A stretch of 64,000 nucleotides of DNA from Plazaster borealis. Taxonomy: Eukaryota > Echinodermata > Asteroidea > Forcipulatida > Labidiasteridae. Under the pieces are notes generated by a model. The model was not told the DNA's origin. It searched no databases and worked only from the letters and a program-made list of their open reading frames with translations. The stretch's first letter is position 1, and each line of letters opens with the position of its first letter. The translations under genes were made by a program, and so were the position numbers. Shown here piece after piece: positions 41,301-54,569 of this stretch. The DNA lies in NCBI GenBank assembly GCA_021014325.1, contig CM037464.1, forward strand, positions 1,193,001-1,257,000. The letters run 5' to 3'.

Positions 41301-42075
41301 ACTTCAGATATGACATTAATAACATCTATCTCAACGGTCTACCAGCCAATTCTCAATACACTATATAATGAATTCATAACAGTCATTTGTAACTGGTCCC
41401 ATTCTGTCTAAAAGAAAATAGTTAGAAATATTATAACAATGATGTGAATGATTAACGCACGTATCTGGCTGCCGGTGCTGCATACTCCTAAGGAGTTGAG
41501 ATGATTTAAGGAATGCTTACAGGCCCAAATGAACATGGATAACAATATACCTTTCTATTGCAATGTCACAACCCAAGTTTTTGCCAACCAAGGTTGGAAA
41601 ACCATGGGAAGCCATAAATGCAAAGCAAATACAGATGAGATAGCCAGTGTGTAACAATGTTACACAAATATTCAAAAATAGTGTTAAATTTGTTGGAAAC
41701 AAAGCAACCAATCATGGGATGTATTTTTTGATAATTTAAAGTTTGCAGAAATGTTGAATTTGACACAACATCTGTCAACACCATTGATTCTTATGCTAAC
41801 ATTCGGCCGTCCATGCCAACCAGCGCGGTTTGTTTATCATCAATGGAAAGGTCTATAGGAGCTTTGAGAAGTCTAAGTGGCTCGGAAAAGCACATAATAA
41901 ACACATGGTATTGGTGGCAATCCCTGTGTGCTCTTTTCAATTTTCTTCACCATGCAATTACGCCGTGGCCAATCTAAAGTCTTCACCAGTGAGTCTATAT
42001 TATATATTGATTGGTAAGGCAAGGCTGCAATTAATAATTTATTCACAGTGAAGGAGAAATAATATAGACCCTTAC

Positions 42076-42440
42076 TTAAAAGAACAGTACAGAATTGTTT
42101 TTTGCTCACAAAACAGTGTAAGCACTTTAGATAATCCACCATATACATAAACTGACAAACCTGTAGAAGTTTGAGATCGATCGGCCATCTGGGTCACGAG
42201 AAAATAGTGAAAAACCGATTACACATTTGCATGTGTTATACAATGCATGAATAAAACGCTCATGAGCGATAAACTCCAATCGGAAATTAGTTTTATTTAT
42301 TTCTCATCAAATATGGCATTTCAGACAGAAATATTTCCAGGGATGTTTTCTACTATCATCATCATTAGACCGTGCAAGTTTTATGTTAATCTGTGATCTA
42401 AAAGAAAATTTTAATTACCAGTTCTGTAACGTTCCTTTAA
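42076..42440. mobile_element. MITE with TTAA ends (family 3)
   Basis: ttaaaagaacagtacagaat at the left and ctgtaacgttcctttaa at the right, TTAA at both limits. A highly similar copy is at 48122. Confidence 0.75.
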
Positions 42441-44077
42441 AAGAAGACATCTTTTTCTACTTCCAATTTAAATCAATGTAACTAAAGTGAGGCTGAGAGG
42501 GAAATTAGACAGGCACCTGTTTTTTATGATGAGAATCAAAATTTGAAATTGATGTGGTATATAGGGAACCTGACGTCGATGAATGCAGCTTGTCAGCTTC
42601 CCATTGCTCCACACTGTCATATTTGTTTCATTGTCTGTGACTGTTGCCTGTCTATGCATTTTTCAAAACCTTATTGTTATAGGCTATTTCCTTGAGACAC
42701 ACACATCTGCTGAAGTCTCACGCTAAATAAGCAGCATCACATGCAGTATTCATGTGTCTGTTGACTCAAATGATAACATACATTTTGAACCATGTCAATT
42801 TATATAGAGAATTGCAAGTTTTCAACATAAGAGTTACATCATTGATCAATAAAAGGGCCCTGGTAATTGAGAAATGCATTAAAAAATGCATTGAGCTAGG
42901 TTGTTTGTCAGAATTTATGTACAGAACAGAAATTTGGACTTGCCTTTCAATGTTTTGCACATTCTTAAGGTCTTCTCAGGATGAACATTTTCTGATCTTA
43001 AGAAATCCCTTTTAACGATATTTGGTTTTAATACAAAACATGCAACATACAAAACGCGAGCCAGCTTTGGAACCGAAAGTCACGAACCGGAAGTAGCGAA
43101 AAAACTTGCGCTTGCAGCAGATACGCGCGCGTGTGACGTAATAGAATGAAACTTTTGCACTTTAAATACTTGCAGTTTAATCATAAAAATATATTGCGAT
43201 TAAAGAAGACAAACTAGAAACATTCCTATGGTGCATTTTTGTGTCAGCATTTCAACATGTTCTAAATACTAACGAATCAAATAACTGTCAAACTCAATTT
43301 TCTTCATAAAAACACATTAGCGCCCATTTTTATAGCATTTCTCTTTAGATTGATGGTGACTGATCTGGAAAACGAGACAAGTTTCTGTTCAGAGAAAAAT
43401 ATTTCAGAAATGTCAAATGTTCCATATTAAGTCTTTTTTGCTGTATGGGGCGTGGTACCCCAAACACTACCACCCCACCCTGTTCATGATCTGTAAATAC
43501 AAAAATAAGGACAACTGTTGTACATATTTCATGGTAAAATTACTCAAAATATTATTGTATCTGCTAATATTGTACCAGACCATACTAGTTCAAAACAGTA
43601 CTGTTTAACTGTTAATTATTTTTAATGTCGTCATGCTTTATTGATCATAAGTGAGTTCAATGATTTCAGAACATGATAGATAGTGTCTGATTATTTTGAT
43701 TCGATTGATTGCAAAAATGATTGTAATAAAGATTTTGCTATGGAGCAAATGTTCTATTGAATTACTGTCATTGTCAATAATAAACCATTTTCCACCCCCA
43801 ACCCCAACACACACCAACACCATTCACCCGAGGTACTAACACCCCAACACATCTCCACAAAGTCTCAATCTTTTGGTTTGATTGATTTAACCATAAATGT
43901 AAATAATAATAATCACAAACAAAAAATGTACTTACATATTTATTTGTTTATTGTTTTTGTTCGACTTTAATGTAACGCTTGCGTTTGTAAAAGAAAAATG
44001 TCAGAATGTGTCATTTTTTAAGTTTGCCTTTTTGTTTCATTTGTAGCCTCACATCAACCATGAAGCCCCTGCATGAA

Positions 44078-44148
44078 CACCCCCCCCCCCCACCGGGCCC
44101 CTCCCCTCCCCCACCGGGCCCCTCCCCCACCGGGCCCCTCCCCCACCG
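44078..44148 (+). repeat. C-rich tandem repeat
   Basis: A C-run, then about four copies of ccaccgggcccctcccc. The G-rich complement could form quadruplexes. Confidence 0.8.
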
Positions 44149-44227
44149 AATCTACACTGCTAAAAAGTGCATAATGTAATATAGACATGTAGTTTTCAAG
44201 ACGCTTGCAGTTACAGAATCATGATTC

Positions 44228-44515
44228 CTGAGATACTCGAGGCTTTTGTACAATTCGTCTGGAATCAAGCTCTGGTGTTTCTGATCAGCAGAGTGTGGGT
44301 TCCAGTCCCGGTCATGACACTTGTGTCCTTGGGCAAGGCACTTTATCATAGTTGCTTCTCTACACCCAGGAGTACACATGGGTACCGGCGAGAGCTAGGG
44401 AGTAACCTGCGATGGACTGGCATCCTGTCCAGGGGGAATAGAAATATTCTCAGTCGTTGAATGCCAAGGAAACCGGCCTGATGAGCCATATTGGCTCGGG
44501 ACATACTTCACTTTA
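44228..44515 (+). repeat. tRNA-derived SINE (group B variant)
   Basis: gtgtgggttccagtcccgg, gacacttgtgtccttgggca, cacccaggagtacacatgg, then a distinct 3' end (gcgatggactggcatcctgt, gccatattggctcggga). Confidence 0.65.
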
Positions 44516-44973
44516 CTTACAATTCGTCCTTTTTCATTAATATTGTCATTAAATTTTGTCATAAACAGCTTGTTTCATGTTGAGAAATAATTAGCTCCCA
44601 CAGTAATGGGGTAATTTGGTAGTCGTTAAATGTACTGTACGTGATTGGTAGAGCTGACAAAATAGTCGCAGACAGTTTTCATGGTTTGTGTGATCAACCT
44701 TGAAATAACAAACCTGGGAAAATGTGGGCCTAATTCGTTGTGTGAGTCGAGAGAAAATAGTAAGAAAAAATCATGCACAATTTTCAGTATGTTAACATTG
44801 TCCTTATTGGTTGTTAGAACCAAAATCAGCTGTTGCAGTTTATAGATTTCCAGATACAGCTTTCTCGAATACGACCAGTTCATTTCAGAGGGAAATATTT
44901 TACTGACAAAAATAGTTCTGGTATAGGCCTATGAACTTCATAACCAGTAGGCTAGAAAGTATTCCAGCTTAAT

Positions 44974-45180
44974 TTAAAGGCACTGAACACGTTTGGAAAT
45001 TGTCAAAGACCAGTGTTCTCACTTAGTGTATCCCAACATATGCATAAAATAACAAGCCTGTGAAAATTTGGGCTCAATTGGTCATCGAAGTTGCAAGAAA
45101 ATGATGACAGAAAAAACACCCTTGTTGTACAAATTTGTGTGCTTTCAGATAGGAATAAAAACTTCTTGCAAGAAGCTTGT
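44974..45180 (+). repeat. Half of a TTAA MITE (family 4)
   Basis: Starts ttaaaggcactgaacacgtt and runs to the cttcttgcaagaag hairpin of the complete copies at 50814 and 57290. The other arm is missing. Confidence 0.7.
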
Positions 45181-46537
45181 GGTGAGTAAGAGCTAATGTA
45201 TTGCTACAGGTTAATTAGTATAGTGAAATGTCATCGGTGGGTGGGGGGGGTAAAAAAATGTTGATAAACGCTTGCCTTTGTTGCCCAAACGTATACAATG
45301 ATTATGTGAACACCCAAAAATGTTCACTCTTGCATGTCGTGGACAATGCATAAAATAAAATTAGCATGCACAATTAGCATGCACAATTGTTTGTACATGG
45401 CTGATGGACGCTATAGAGATCGTCGGGATCCCGCCAATAATTAATGTTTAGTTTTTTAATTAAATTACCACTTATCATCGGCGGATTTTTTTTTCTTCGT
45501 GCAATACCTTAAATGAAAGCTTATCAACAATTAGCTATTAACAATTTCAATCTAAATTTTCGGGTCGAATCAGCCAAAAATCAGACTTCTTATCCGTAAG
45601 ATATTATCTTGCCAAGCCAGTGTTGATTGTTGTTTTACCCAAACTATCCTTGCCCTTACTGTTGCAATTGTTATATTATCCACCTGTCTCTGTGGACGCT
45701 CAATAATACACAAGGCTGAGTGATACATCTCGTTATAACAAATTCATCCTCAACTTCAAAAATTAACCTCTGAAATTTGATTGATTTAGTATTTGTTGCG
45801 GGAAACTTCAATTAAATTCATACTTGACTGGGTAATGTAAGTGGCTATTAAAACGATTGAGCGGACGTCCATGTAATTCATGGCAAGGTAATTTGTATCG
45901 ATTTGTTATTCTCAATTATTACAAGTCAGAACGAAAAAATTAAAACATGACAACAAATAAGATTTTGTTATTCTTGTCTTCATCAAGAAGTGACCACAGA
46001 ATTGGGTGAATTTTTCACAGATTATGCAAATTGTTTAATGTAAACCAGAGAACGGAAAAATAAACTTTTCGCAACTAAATAGATGTACCCTGGTAGGCTA
46101 CTCCACCGAAAACCAATCTTGTATGTCGCTACTCGGTGAGCATAATTACGGGAAAACTTTGCAACTTTTTCCCGGTAAAGGATGACATTGAGGTTTTTAT
46201 TGATCGAGCGGGTTCCTCGCCCTACCCTCTGGTGTCCCCCAGACCCTCTATGTGGGTGGATCAAGGCCTGTCCAAAGCTATAAAATAAAGTGAAAACATC
46301 ATGCGACAGATCACAGTCTTCTTCATCCGACTGTGTAGTTCAGAATGTTTAAGATTAACGAAAACAACAAAACTTGCGCTTAGATTAGCGATTGACAGCT
46401 TCGAGGTATGTGAGTTTTGTTTTAATGTTTCAATGTTAGTCAACCGTTTGTTGATGCTCGAAATGGGGCGTTCAAGACTACATTTTCACAATTTTTCAGT
46501 AGATTTTTTTATTTTTTTTGCCCTGTTTACAATTGAT

Positions 46538-46750
46538 GAAATTGAATGGTAGACCAGCCTCTTGCTGTTGGTTTTTGCGAAATTGAATGATCTTTGCTAC
46601 CTAATGAATTTGAATGATCTTATTTGACCAGAGAATGCTAAGCTGTTGAAACTGTTTGACGCTAAACTGTTGAAATTTAATTACCTTTTTTTTACTGAAG
46701 TTGAAAGCTGATGCAACGGAGCATTCAATTTCAAACGAAATTGAATGATT
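46538..46750 (+). promoter_or_regulatory. Cluster of GAAATTGAATGAT motifs upstream of lectin copy 1
   Basis: Near-identical motifs occur at 46538 (gaaattgaatggt), 46579 (gaaattgaatgatct), 46606 (gaatttgaatgatct), 46721 (reverse copy) and 46737 (gaaattgaatgatt), within 370 bases of the start codon. They could be a homotypic transcription-factor cluster or the remains of a degenerate repeat. No such factor is named. Confidence 0.35.
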
Positions 46751-46901
46751 TTTTGTTGAAATTGGCGGGAAAACTTATATACTTTTTGTTTTAGACCTGA
46801 GCAGTGAAACATCTTGCTAAAGAGATAAGCAAACCGCAACATTTGGAGTCGAGAATTTGTATTTTGTATTTATTAAAACAAATTAATTTTTTCACAAGAG
46901 C

Positions 46902-49900
46902 ATGATGAAGCAGTTGGGAACATTCTCGTCTGTTGCAATTCTGCAGCTCGTCTTATTGATTGCACAAGGTAAGTGAATTCTGAGAATTAATAAAACCGTT
47001 TTCTTTCAGACGCCGACTATTAATCAAATGTTTTTATCATATTTATATGAAATCATATTTCAAGTGGCAATGGGTATAGAAATAAACAACACTATGACGC
47101 AATGCATGAAAGCAAGCAAGGGACAGGATAAAAGACAAGACTTTCAACGCATAAAATAAGTCTGTTTGGAAAGTCAAAAAATTAATGCCACATATTTATG
47201 CATTTAATTATGTTTTCTAGGGGGAACTTCTGGCCGATTAAAACTGTAGTTTCCGTTTGTCTATTTTGTATAACGTAAGGAATATGTTAAAATTAAAACT
47301 GAAAACTTCCTTCCTTGCCTTCTCTCTGTGGGGTTCTTGGCTATGATTAATGATTAAGTTTGTTTTCTGAGAGTCCTTGGCTTCACAACCAGAGTTAATC
47401 AATGAAAATTAAATGTTCTAACGATTTCACTATATTCATAATAATATGGGTTAGAAATTCGTGGATCTATATTGGGCATAAAATTCGTTATATGTGGTTT
47501 TCTGGTTTCTTTAAAAAAAATCCTTTTTCATATGCCTAAAGATTTTATTTTTCAGATTTTGTAAATTTTGTGGCAACATGTATTTCAGGGGCTTTTCTAT
47601 ACTTTTGATTTGCAGGAGTGTTTGCTTTCGGTCCAATACACAATCTGACCAACAACGAAACGGGAATTAAATTTATGGTCCTGGACAAAGCAGACGATGC
47701 TGACAGTGTGACCGAGGCGAGAGTGAAATGCAGAACGATTCACCATCTAGCGGACGTCGCAGAAATCACCAATGCTAGCGATGAAACCATTGTTCAAAGA
47801 CTAATGGAAATTGCCGATTCTGGGTATGTGGTTATTTTATCTAGGCCCTATTGGTTACTGGTGAATATCTGAATGTAATAATTTCATTAAACTTGCATGG
47901 CCAGATTTTTGCCGTAAGAAATTTGCTCAAGATTTTTTTTTCTCTCTGAACGAATTAAGACGATGCTGTTTAAAATCGAAAAGCATACAAATACATGTTG
48001 CATTATTATGCCACGAACATTACAGAATACACGTATCATGCAATTGTTTGTAGCCTATATGTCCATCAGACATGTAGCCAACAAACAATTGCATGTTACA
48101 TGAATTTTTTCCTACAATACCTTAAAGGAACATTACAGAATTGGTTTTTGCTAACAAAACAGTTGCTGGCAGTGTAAGCACATAATCCACCATATACATA
48201 AACTGACAAGTTTGAGATCGATCGGCAATCTGGGTCACGAGAAAATAGTGAAAAACTGATTACACATTTTCATGTGTTAAACAATGCATGAATAAAACGC
48301 TCATGAGCGATAAACTCCAATCGGAAATTAGTTTTATTTATTTCTCATCAAATATGGCATTTCAGACAGAAATATTTCTAGGGATGTTTTCTACTATATC
48401 ATCATCATTAGACCGTGTCAGTTTTATGTAAATGTGATCTTAAAGAAAATTGTAATTACCAGTTCTGTAACGTTCCTTTAAATAAAAGCTTATAACTTTC
48501 TCAAATCTATATAGGCCTAGCTATTTTAAATCTAAATTGTGGGGTAAAATCTGTCACAAGTCAAGCATAAGGAGATGCATCATTGAAAAAGTTAAACTAT
48601 CATTCATTCAATCCATGGATCAATATAATGATACAAAAATCAATAATTCAATTAATTAATCAATTTAATTCGAATTTCAAATTAATATGTCATGGTATTT
48701 ATTGTCACCGGCATCAAAATCCTTGCGGTTAAAGTTATAAAACATGATTTGTAAGTATCGAAAACAAAACAAAATTATTAGTTTCAATCTGAAATCTTAC
48801 TGATCATAAGTTCATACCAAGTAGGCCTACCCACGTGTCTTCCAGAGAAATGTTTCAGGCTGAAATTATAGGTCAATTATAGCATAATTTATGAAGACCT
48901 CATCAACACCGTTGCTTATTTCGATTTCTGCAATAAACCCTGGGTGTGCACGAAATCCCTGACAGCTGTTTGTGTTTTTTCACTCACTAAAATGGAATCA
49001 CTGAATTTGATGGTTGTACCTAAAAGAAAATGAAATAAAATAAACAAATTTACTTTCCCTTTAAAAGTTTGACTTGCAATATAATTACAGCTGACGATCT
49101 TTAATTGCCGATTGTCCGTTTAAGATCTAGCAACCACTGGCTCGGTATTTCCGATGTTTTGACTGAAGGGACGTTCCGCTCTCTCCGGACTGGCCAGCCC
49201 CTGACCTACAGCTTTTGGAAGAGTGACGAAGAACCCACGAGCAACCAGAACTGCGCTACCCGGAATTTGAATAACGGAGAGTGGAATGATGAGAGTTGCA
49301 CCGGTGGGCGAGGCGTGTTCTGCAGCCTTCCCGATCCGATTCCCCCGGGCGATGAGGATCCACGTTATACAGGTACCACCGTGAATATAGATGGAATTCA
49401 TTATAGATTCCTTTACAAGTATGGCCCTTGTCTTCTTTTCATGGGCGTATGTGGGCTCTTTGGTTATACAGGGGGCAGAGGAGTTGATTCGCCCGAAATT
49501 TAACACAGGTAAAAAAACATAATTTGGGATTTCTCCCCCCCCCCTTGTATGTGCCTACCAGCCCCCCCCCCCGTCTTTTTACAATCCTTTAAGCGGTATT
49601 GTAGACTTGTTGATCTCAACTTACCCGGTGGATTAATAGTAAAAAATAAATAATAATACAGATTTAAACATAAGCGCAAGGCCCGCAATATTGTATCCTT
49701 TGATTTGATTGTAAATGGTGTTGCATGGTGTGGAAAATAAGAAGTAGGCCCTAACCATAAACTTGCCACGTGTAAATCTCTTTTGGTGAGAGTGTTGGCT
49801 CTGAAAAGAGCCGGTGATCTCGACGTTTCGAACAGATACTCTGCTCAACTTCAGGAGAATGAATTTCAGAGCCCATCCCACTCCTCCGAAAAAGAGAGTT

Positions 49901-51771
49901 ATTCGTGGTTGTATACCCGCAAGTTTACTAGTTATGTTACTTCTTGACTGTAAATGGTTTTTGTAAGGTACATCGATGCGAACTTATTATAAGGATTAAA
50001 TTGTTTATTACAAAATGTAGGCCACTCTCCTAAAGTTTTAAATTGAAATTCACTCTAATCAATTGAAACAAGTGACACCTGCAGATGATTTTGTCCCTAG
50101 ACTTTCAATCGATTAGAGTGAATTTCAGTCTAAACCTTTAAGAGAGATATGTTTATTTACTCTTTGCTATTACAGATTGCCTACCTACAGCTCTGCCATA
50201 CAACAATTCATGTTATTTTTTTCATCCCCGGGACACCACGGATTTCGACGACGTCATGAATAAATGTCAAGGTGGAATGGTCGTCCCGTACTCGCTCAAT
50301 GATGTCGAATTTCTACAGCTGAACGGGCAGTTGTCCGGGTAAAGAATTACAATATCAAAGAGAGAGTCCTACATTCTATAAAATAATCCGGGTCACCCGA
50401 ATCCGAGTCCCTTGGGGCCTGACCAATTCTGGTTCAGCATGACCAGGAATCTGTGTCAAAATGACCAAGAAATGGGTCAAACTGACGCAGGATCCGAGTT
50501 TTAAAAAAAAAACATCACTTTTGGGTCAGCCTCACCCGGAAAGTGGCGGGTCAGGCCCCGTGGGACCTGGGTCAATTCTGACCCGGTAGATTTTTAGAGT
50601 GTATGTTTCACTTAATGTAAAGTTATAACATTTTTACACTCATTTATTTCAGCCTATACGAGAAGTAACTTTGATACATTTGATGCTAATTGGTGACGCT
50701 AATTGACGCTATTTGTATAGCGGCAGTTTTTTGTAATGATACATGACAGCCTCACTTTCAAATCAAGTGTGAATAAGGCGAATGAAAAACAAAAATTTAA
50801 AAAACAAAACACCTTAAAGGCATCGTACACGTTTGGTAATTACTCAAAATATATATTAGCATAAAAACTGACTTGGTAACGAGCAACAGAGAGCTGTTGA
50901 TAGTATAAAACATTGTGAGAAACGACTCCCTCTGAAGTAACGTAGTTTTTGAGAAAGAGGTAATTTCTCACTAAAATAATAAAAACTTCTTGCAAGAAGT
51001 TTTTATTCCTATCTGAAAGCACACATATGTATGTACAACGAGGGTGTTTTTTCTTTCATCATTTTCTTGCAACTTCGATGACCATTGAGCCCAAATTTTC
51101 ACAGGCTTGTTATTTTATGCTTAATCGTTGGGATACACCAAATGAGAACACTGGTCTTTGACAATTACCAAACGTGTACGATGCCTTTAATGATCATCAC
51201 AACCTTTACAGAAGGTGGTGGACTGTAATTCCTTTTTGGGGGTTTTTATTTTGTTTTATTACACAGTCTCTCAGATATCTGGCTTGGTATTTGGGATAAA
51301 GAAAACGGTACAGGAAACTACAAAAGCGTCTATGGGCCCGGGGGAGCAACACCTTATTTAAACTGGGCTAGCGAAGAGCCCAAGACAGACGATGGCCATG
51401 ATAACTGCGTTGTCATGGAAACAGAAAGCAGTTTCTACAAAGCAAAATCTTGTACAGACAATTTCGGCATTGTGTGTAAAGATCCCCAAGAAGGTATGTT
51501 TGGTTGCAAATGTGTTGTATAGTTTGTGCTGTGGTTATAGTCTGTTTTTTCTCGTGTGGTGTCAGATGCGGTTGATTAAAACAAATGAAAGCGCTTAGGG
51601 CGTGTGAAGTAATGCGCGATTGCGCGGCACCCCGGCGTCTTATTCACCCATACAGGTACTTTACACGGAGGAGCACAGATAGAGTGGTCATCAGATACAT
51701 ACAGCCTCGACGGCCCCACAATTTACAGCTTGGTTGAACCAGCGGAGGAAGTGTCGAGAACGGGCAACTGA
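46902..51771 (+). CDS. Secreted protein with two C-type lectin domains (copy 1)
   Basis: Six coding exons: 46902-46968, 47616-47823, 49125-49372, 50176-50338, 51267-51493, 51656-51771, giving 342 residues. Residues 1-22 are a signal peptide (MMKQLGTFSSVAILQLVLLI). CTLD1 (about 27-174) has NHWLGI, EEPTSNQNC and GEWNDESC. WND is the usual Ca/sugar site, while EPT replaces EPN. CTLD2 (about 175-304) has CYFF, DIWLGI, EEPKTDDGHDNC and CTDNFGIVC, and lacks a WND motif. A short tail of about 38 residues ends at TGA 51769. Splice choices at 49125 (acceptor ttaag) and 49372 (donor gtacca) were decided by phase and by comparison with the downstream paralogue. Role is inferred: secreted recognition or adhesion protein; sugar specificity cannot be read. 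No transmembrane segment is seen. Confidence is high for the CTLDs, lower for the last exon. Confidence 0.85.
47292..47400 (+). repeat. SINE group D 3' fragment
   Basis: aaaacttccttccttgcctt, tggggttcttggctatga and gagagtccttggcttcaca match 11916. In lectin copy 1 intron 1. Confidence 0.6.
48122..48481. mobile_element. MITE with TTAA ends (family 3)
   Basis: ttaaaggaacattacagaat to ctgtaacgttcctttaa; very similar to 42076, so movement was probably fairly recent. In lectin copy 1 intron 2. Confidence 0.75.
49752..49950. mobile_element. Second fold-back repeat with histone-type stem-loop
   Basis: The left arm holds ggctctgaaaagagcc (49797-49812), the inverse of a histone stem-loop, with ctctttt beyond it. 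It then has acgtttcgaac and ctgctcaacttcagg, and a right arm ending acccgcaagtttactagtta. In lectin copy 1 intron 3. Confidence 0.7.
50023..50149. mobile_element. Small fold-back element
   Basis: ctctcctaaagttttaaatt with gaaattcactctaatcaat returns inverted at 50101-50149. Confidence 0.7.
50373..50602. repeat. gggtca-rich element
   Basis: Bounded by tataaaataatccgggtc and gacccggtagatttttaga, with many gggtca/tgacc strings between. In lectin copy 1 intron 4. Confidence 0.6.
50814..51190. mobile_element. MITE with TTAA ends (family 4)
   Basis: ttaaaggcatcgtacacgtt to aacgtgtacgatgcctttaa, a perfect terminal inverted repeat with TTAA limits, and a central cttcttgcaagaag hairpin. Confidence 0.8.
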
Positions 51772-52007
51772 TTACCAAATGGTGTGACTGATGTTGGCGT
51801 CCTCGGACGGTACTCATTATGGAGGTAAAGGTTGATTTTCAATTAACTTTATGTGCGTTTTTTTTTTTATACAAACACACCAACCAACTTGTGTTGATCC
51901 ATGGATATTGCAGTGTTTTTATACTTGCAATTTTAAATTATTTTTAAATCCTTTTGCTATACTGATTACGTAAACCGTTCATTGTCAAAATGTCAAGGAG
52001 TGATAAC

Positions 52008-52262
52008 GTGTTGTGTCTGAACGGTTAAAGAGCACTGGACTCAAGCTCTGATGTTTCTGATGAGCAGAGTGTGGGTTCAAGTCCCGGTCGTGGCACTTGA
52101 GCAATATACTTTATCAATTGCTTTAGTACGTAGTTCCAACGTACTAGAACCCCGGTTTTTCTGGTTCATCAAGCACCCTTGTTTATGTTGTCCACAGGCT
52201 CCTCAGGCTTGCGAGCTACAGTGATTATAAGTTCACTCATCCTTGTTTCATTACCAGAAAAT
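52008..52262 (+). repeat. tRNA-derived SINE (group A)
   Basis: gagtgtgggttcaagtcccg, cggtcgtggcacttgagca, cccggtttttctggttcat and tail tttcattaccagaaaatac; slightly deleted. Confidence 0.7.
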
Positions 52263-54569
52263 ACCTAGTTTTAATGTGCACGAGTCGTCTAGTGCAAAAG
52301 CTGAGTTTTAAAGGCGAAGATTTCTCAGCTCATTGGCAGTATTTTATGAATATTTCCCAGGTCACTTAGTGGTGTTATCAAGTTATACCTTTAAAGGTTG
52401 ATGATGATACGCAAGCTACCTTGATCGTTGTAAAGAAAGCATAATGTGCATCTGTAATGAAAGGCCTATAATTTGTTGGATTTTGGTTATTTTTTTATTT
52501 TTATAAACGGCGGAATAAGTTAATACAAAAACAAAACAAAACCTTGTTACATAGCTTCTTCCGACGACAAAATCTCACCCGCAAATCCAAGGATTATTGA
52601 TTAAAAACTTCAACTTGAAACACTGTCCTCACAATGCATTTACGATGACTACCCGTCCGGGCACTCATAATAATCTGACCAATCAGCGTTCTGTAAAGGC
52701 TGCTGCCTCTTGCATAAATTATGAACAGATTTTGTTTACACTATGTCCAGTCTGCATGGAGGGGGTCTTTAACTCAAAGAGCGAAGCTGTTCGGATGAAC
52801 TTATAAATAAATATCCATCATGATTTATATCACAATTTTTAACAATAACTGAGGTTTGTTACTTTTCACAAAACTGTACTAAATGAATTGTATAGTGTTT
52901 AGTGAGACCGGGAACCAGATTTCTGTTCCCAATCTTGTACCTGGTTTAACAAATCAAAGAAACTCGCAAGTCGTGTGATCTATAAAACAAAATCGAATTT
53001 AACCAATTGCTTCATCAGTTATAGTTTTAAATAAACTAAATATAACAGAACAATATGCCCCTTGCAAGGAGGGGCGTCACATTTGTCTGAATTAATTCTT
53101 AGGAATTTATTGAGAAAAAAACTTTGTCTCGCTTTGTTGTTATTCTCGTCCTTGTTCTTATATTGGTGTTTTGGGCTGGATCAAAAGAGCAGTGGCGTAA
53201 CATGGAGGCAATTAGAAAGATACATTCATACATGGCTGTATAAATTCACCCCCATCATGATTATATATAGTCAAGTTGTACAGGGAGGTCAGGCTCGTGC
53301 CACTCTTCCCATCCCAATCTCGATGACATTATGAATAAACAGTTTTCATTCAGAATGTTCTTCATTCTATGACACTTGCGGAGTGTGGTTTGGTTGTTGT
53401 TGGTTATTATTTGGGGGTTTTTCCCCCCGGCATTTTTCTTTGTGAACAACCTGAAGCCTAAAGGGCATTATCATGTAGGCCTCTCGGAGAAAATTGTAAT
53501 AAATAGTTAAGATAAATAATAAGTTGGGATAAATATAGGTCTGACCTTACTGGCACCGGGCCGGGAACATTTTTCCCGGCGACAAAATATTGCTGAGCTG
53601 TAGGATTCTCTACACTCGTTGGCCTATCTGTCACTCAGTATCGTCTATCGGTTCCTGGCCGATTAAAGCACTATAGGCTATGTATTCATGTTAATTTATG
53701 CTAGAATTATATATGTATGTTGCTTGCTTCCACCATAAATAACCCTGCTCTGTAAAGCCGGTGGTATAGGCCCCTATACTTATTGTAGGCCGAGGCAAAT
53801 AATTTATAAAAATCAAAGTCAGGTGTAGGACTATCCGACATTTCTATTTGCAGTGTCAAATTAATGTTAGGCCTAATGCTTTTGGCAGAAAAATATATAT
53901 ATTCTGGGATCGGGTTGTTATTTAACAATTAATCTTGGATTCTATCTGGTTAATTGGTGGAATTATGAACGATCTGGGATGGATCTGGGAGAGGGGACGG
54001 ACTCCGACTGGGGAGGGAAACACTCTTTGTCGACGGTGTACATCGGCGGTGCCCGGCATCCACCGTCTCCCGGTCGTTCATTACGGCCTAAAATAGTCGT
54101 TGATAAATGTACAAAACTACGAATAACACGATATTTGAAAATATCCATTTGGAGTCATATTGTTTCAAAATACTAAAATATGAGTATTTTGGTCATTAAA
54201 CAGTTCATGTAAACTGAAAATCAACAATTTTCCGGAATAATGTTTTGAGTTGGAAAAAACAATAACGAGACTAAACAAAATCATGGCGTCGGCTGAGAGT
54301 TCGATGCTTTGACTACCAAGATTATACCCTCAAATTTACTTTAAAGCAATGTTGTTATTTGACGTATTCCTCAAAAGGTCAAGCTTATATAATAAGTTTT
54401 CAATATCTCATTGTAAATAAAGTGAAAAATTACATGAATATTGTAGTAAAAATCCGTTCAATTTAGGGTGTGATTTATTTTTTTCTGATTTAAAGTTTCA
54501 CGTAAATTTTCCGATTGAATGTGCATAAATCCATTGCAAATCTTCACAACAGACAAAACATTGAAGCAT

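Larger units (their letters stand above)
39084..46901. other. PREB / lectin intergenic region
   Basis: About 7.8 kb with PREB's 3' UTR at the left and the lectin promoter at the right. Besides the listed repeats I saw no convincing exon; the ORFs are short and lack domains. Confidence 0.55.

Noticed and set aside
41169..41411. 80-residue ORF in the PREB-lectin gap
   Set aside because: Part overlaps a fold-back fragment and no homology or splice support was seen.
44078..44148. CRISPR-like or coding repeat
   Set aside because: It is a low-complexity C-rich tandem repeat with no spacers.
49105..49503. 132-residue ORF taken as a single lectin exon
   Set aside because: Only 49125-49372 is used; the part after 49372 has no lectin similarity and the next exon needs a phase-1 donor.
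53062..53334. 90-residue ORF with a hydrophobic stretch
   Set aside because: It needs a non-ATG start, crosses a hAT-like repeat end and shows no recognisable family.
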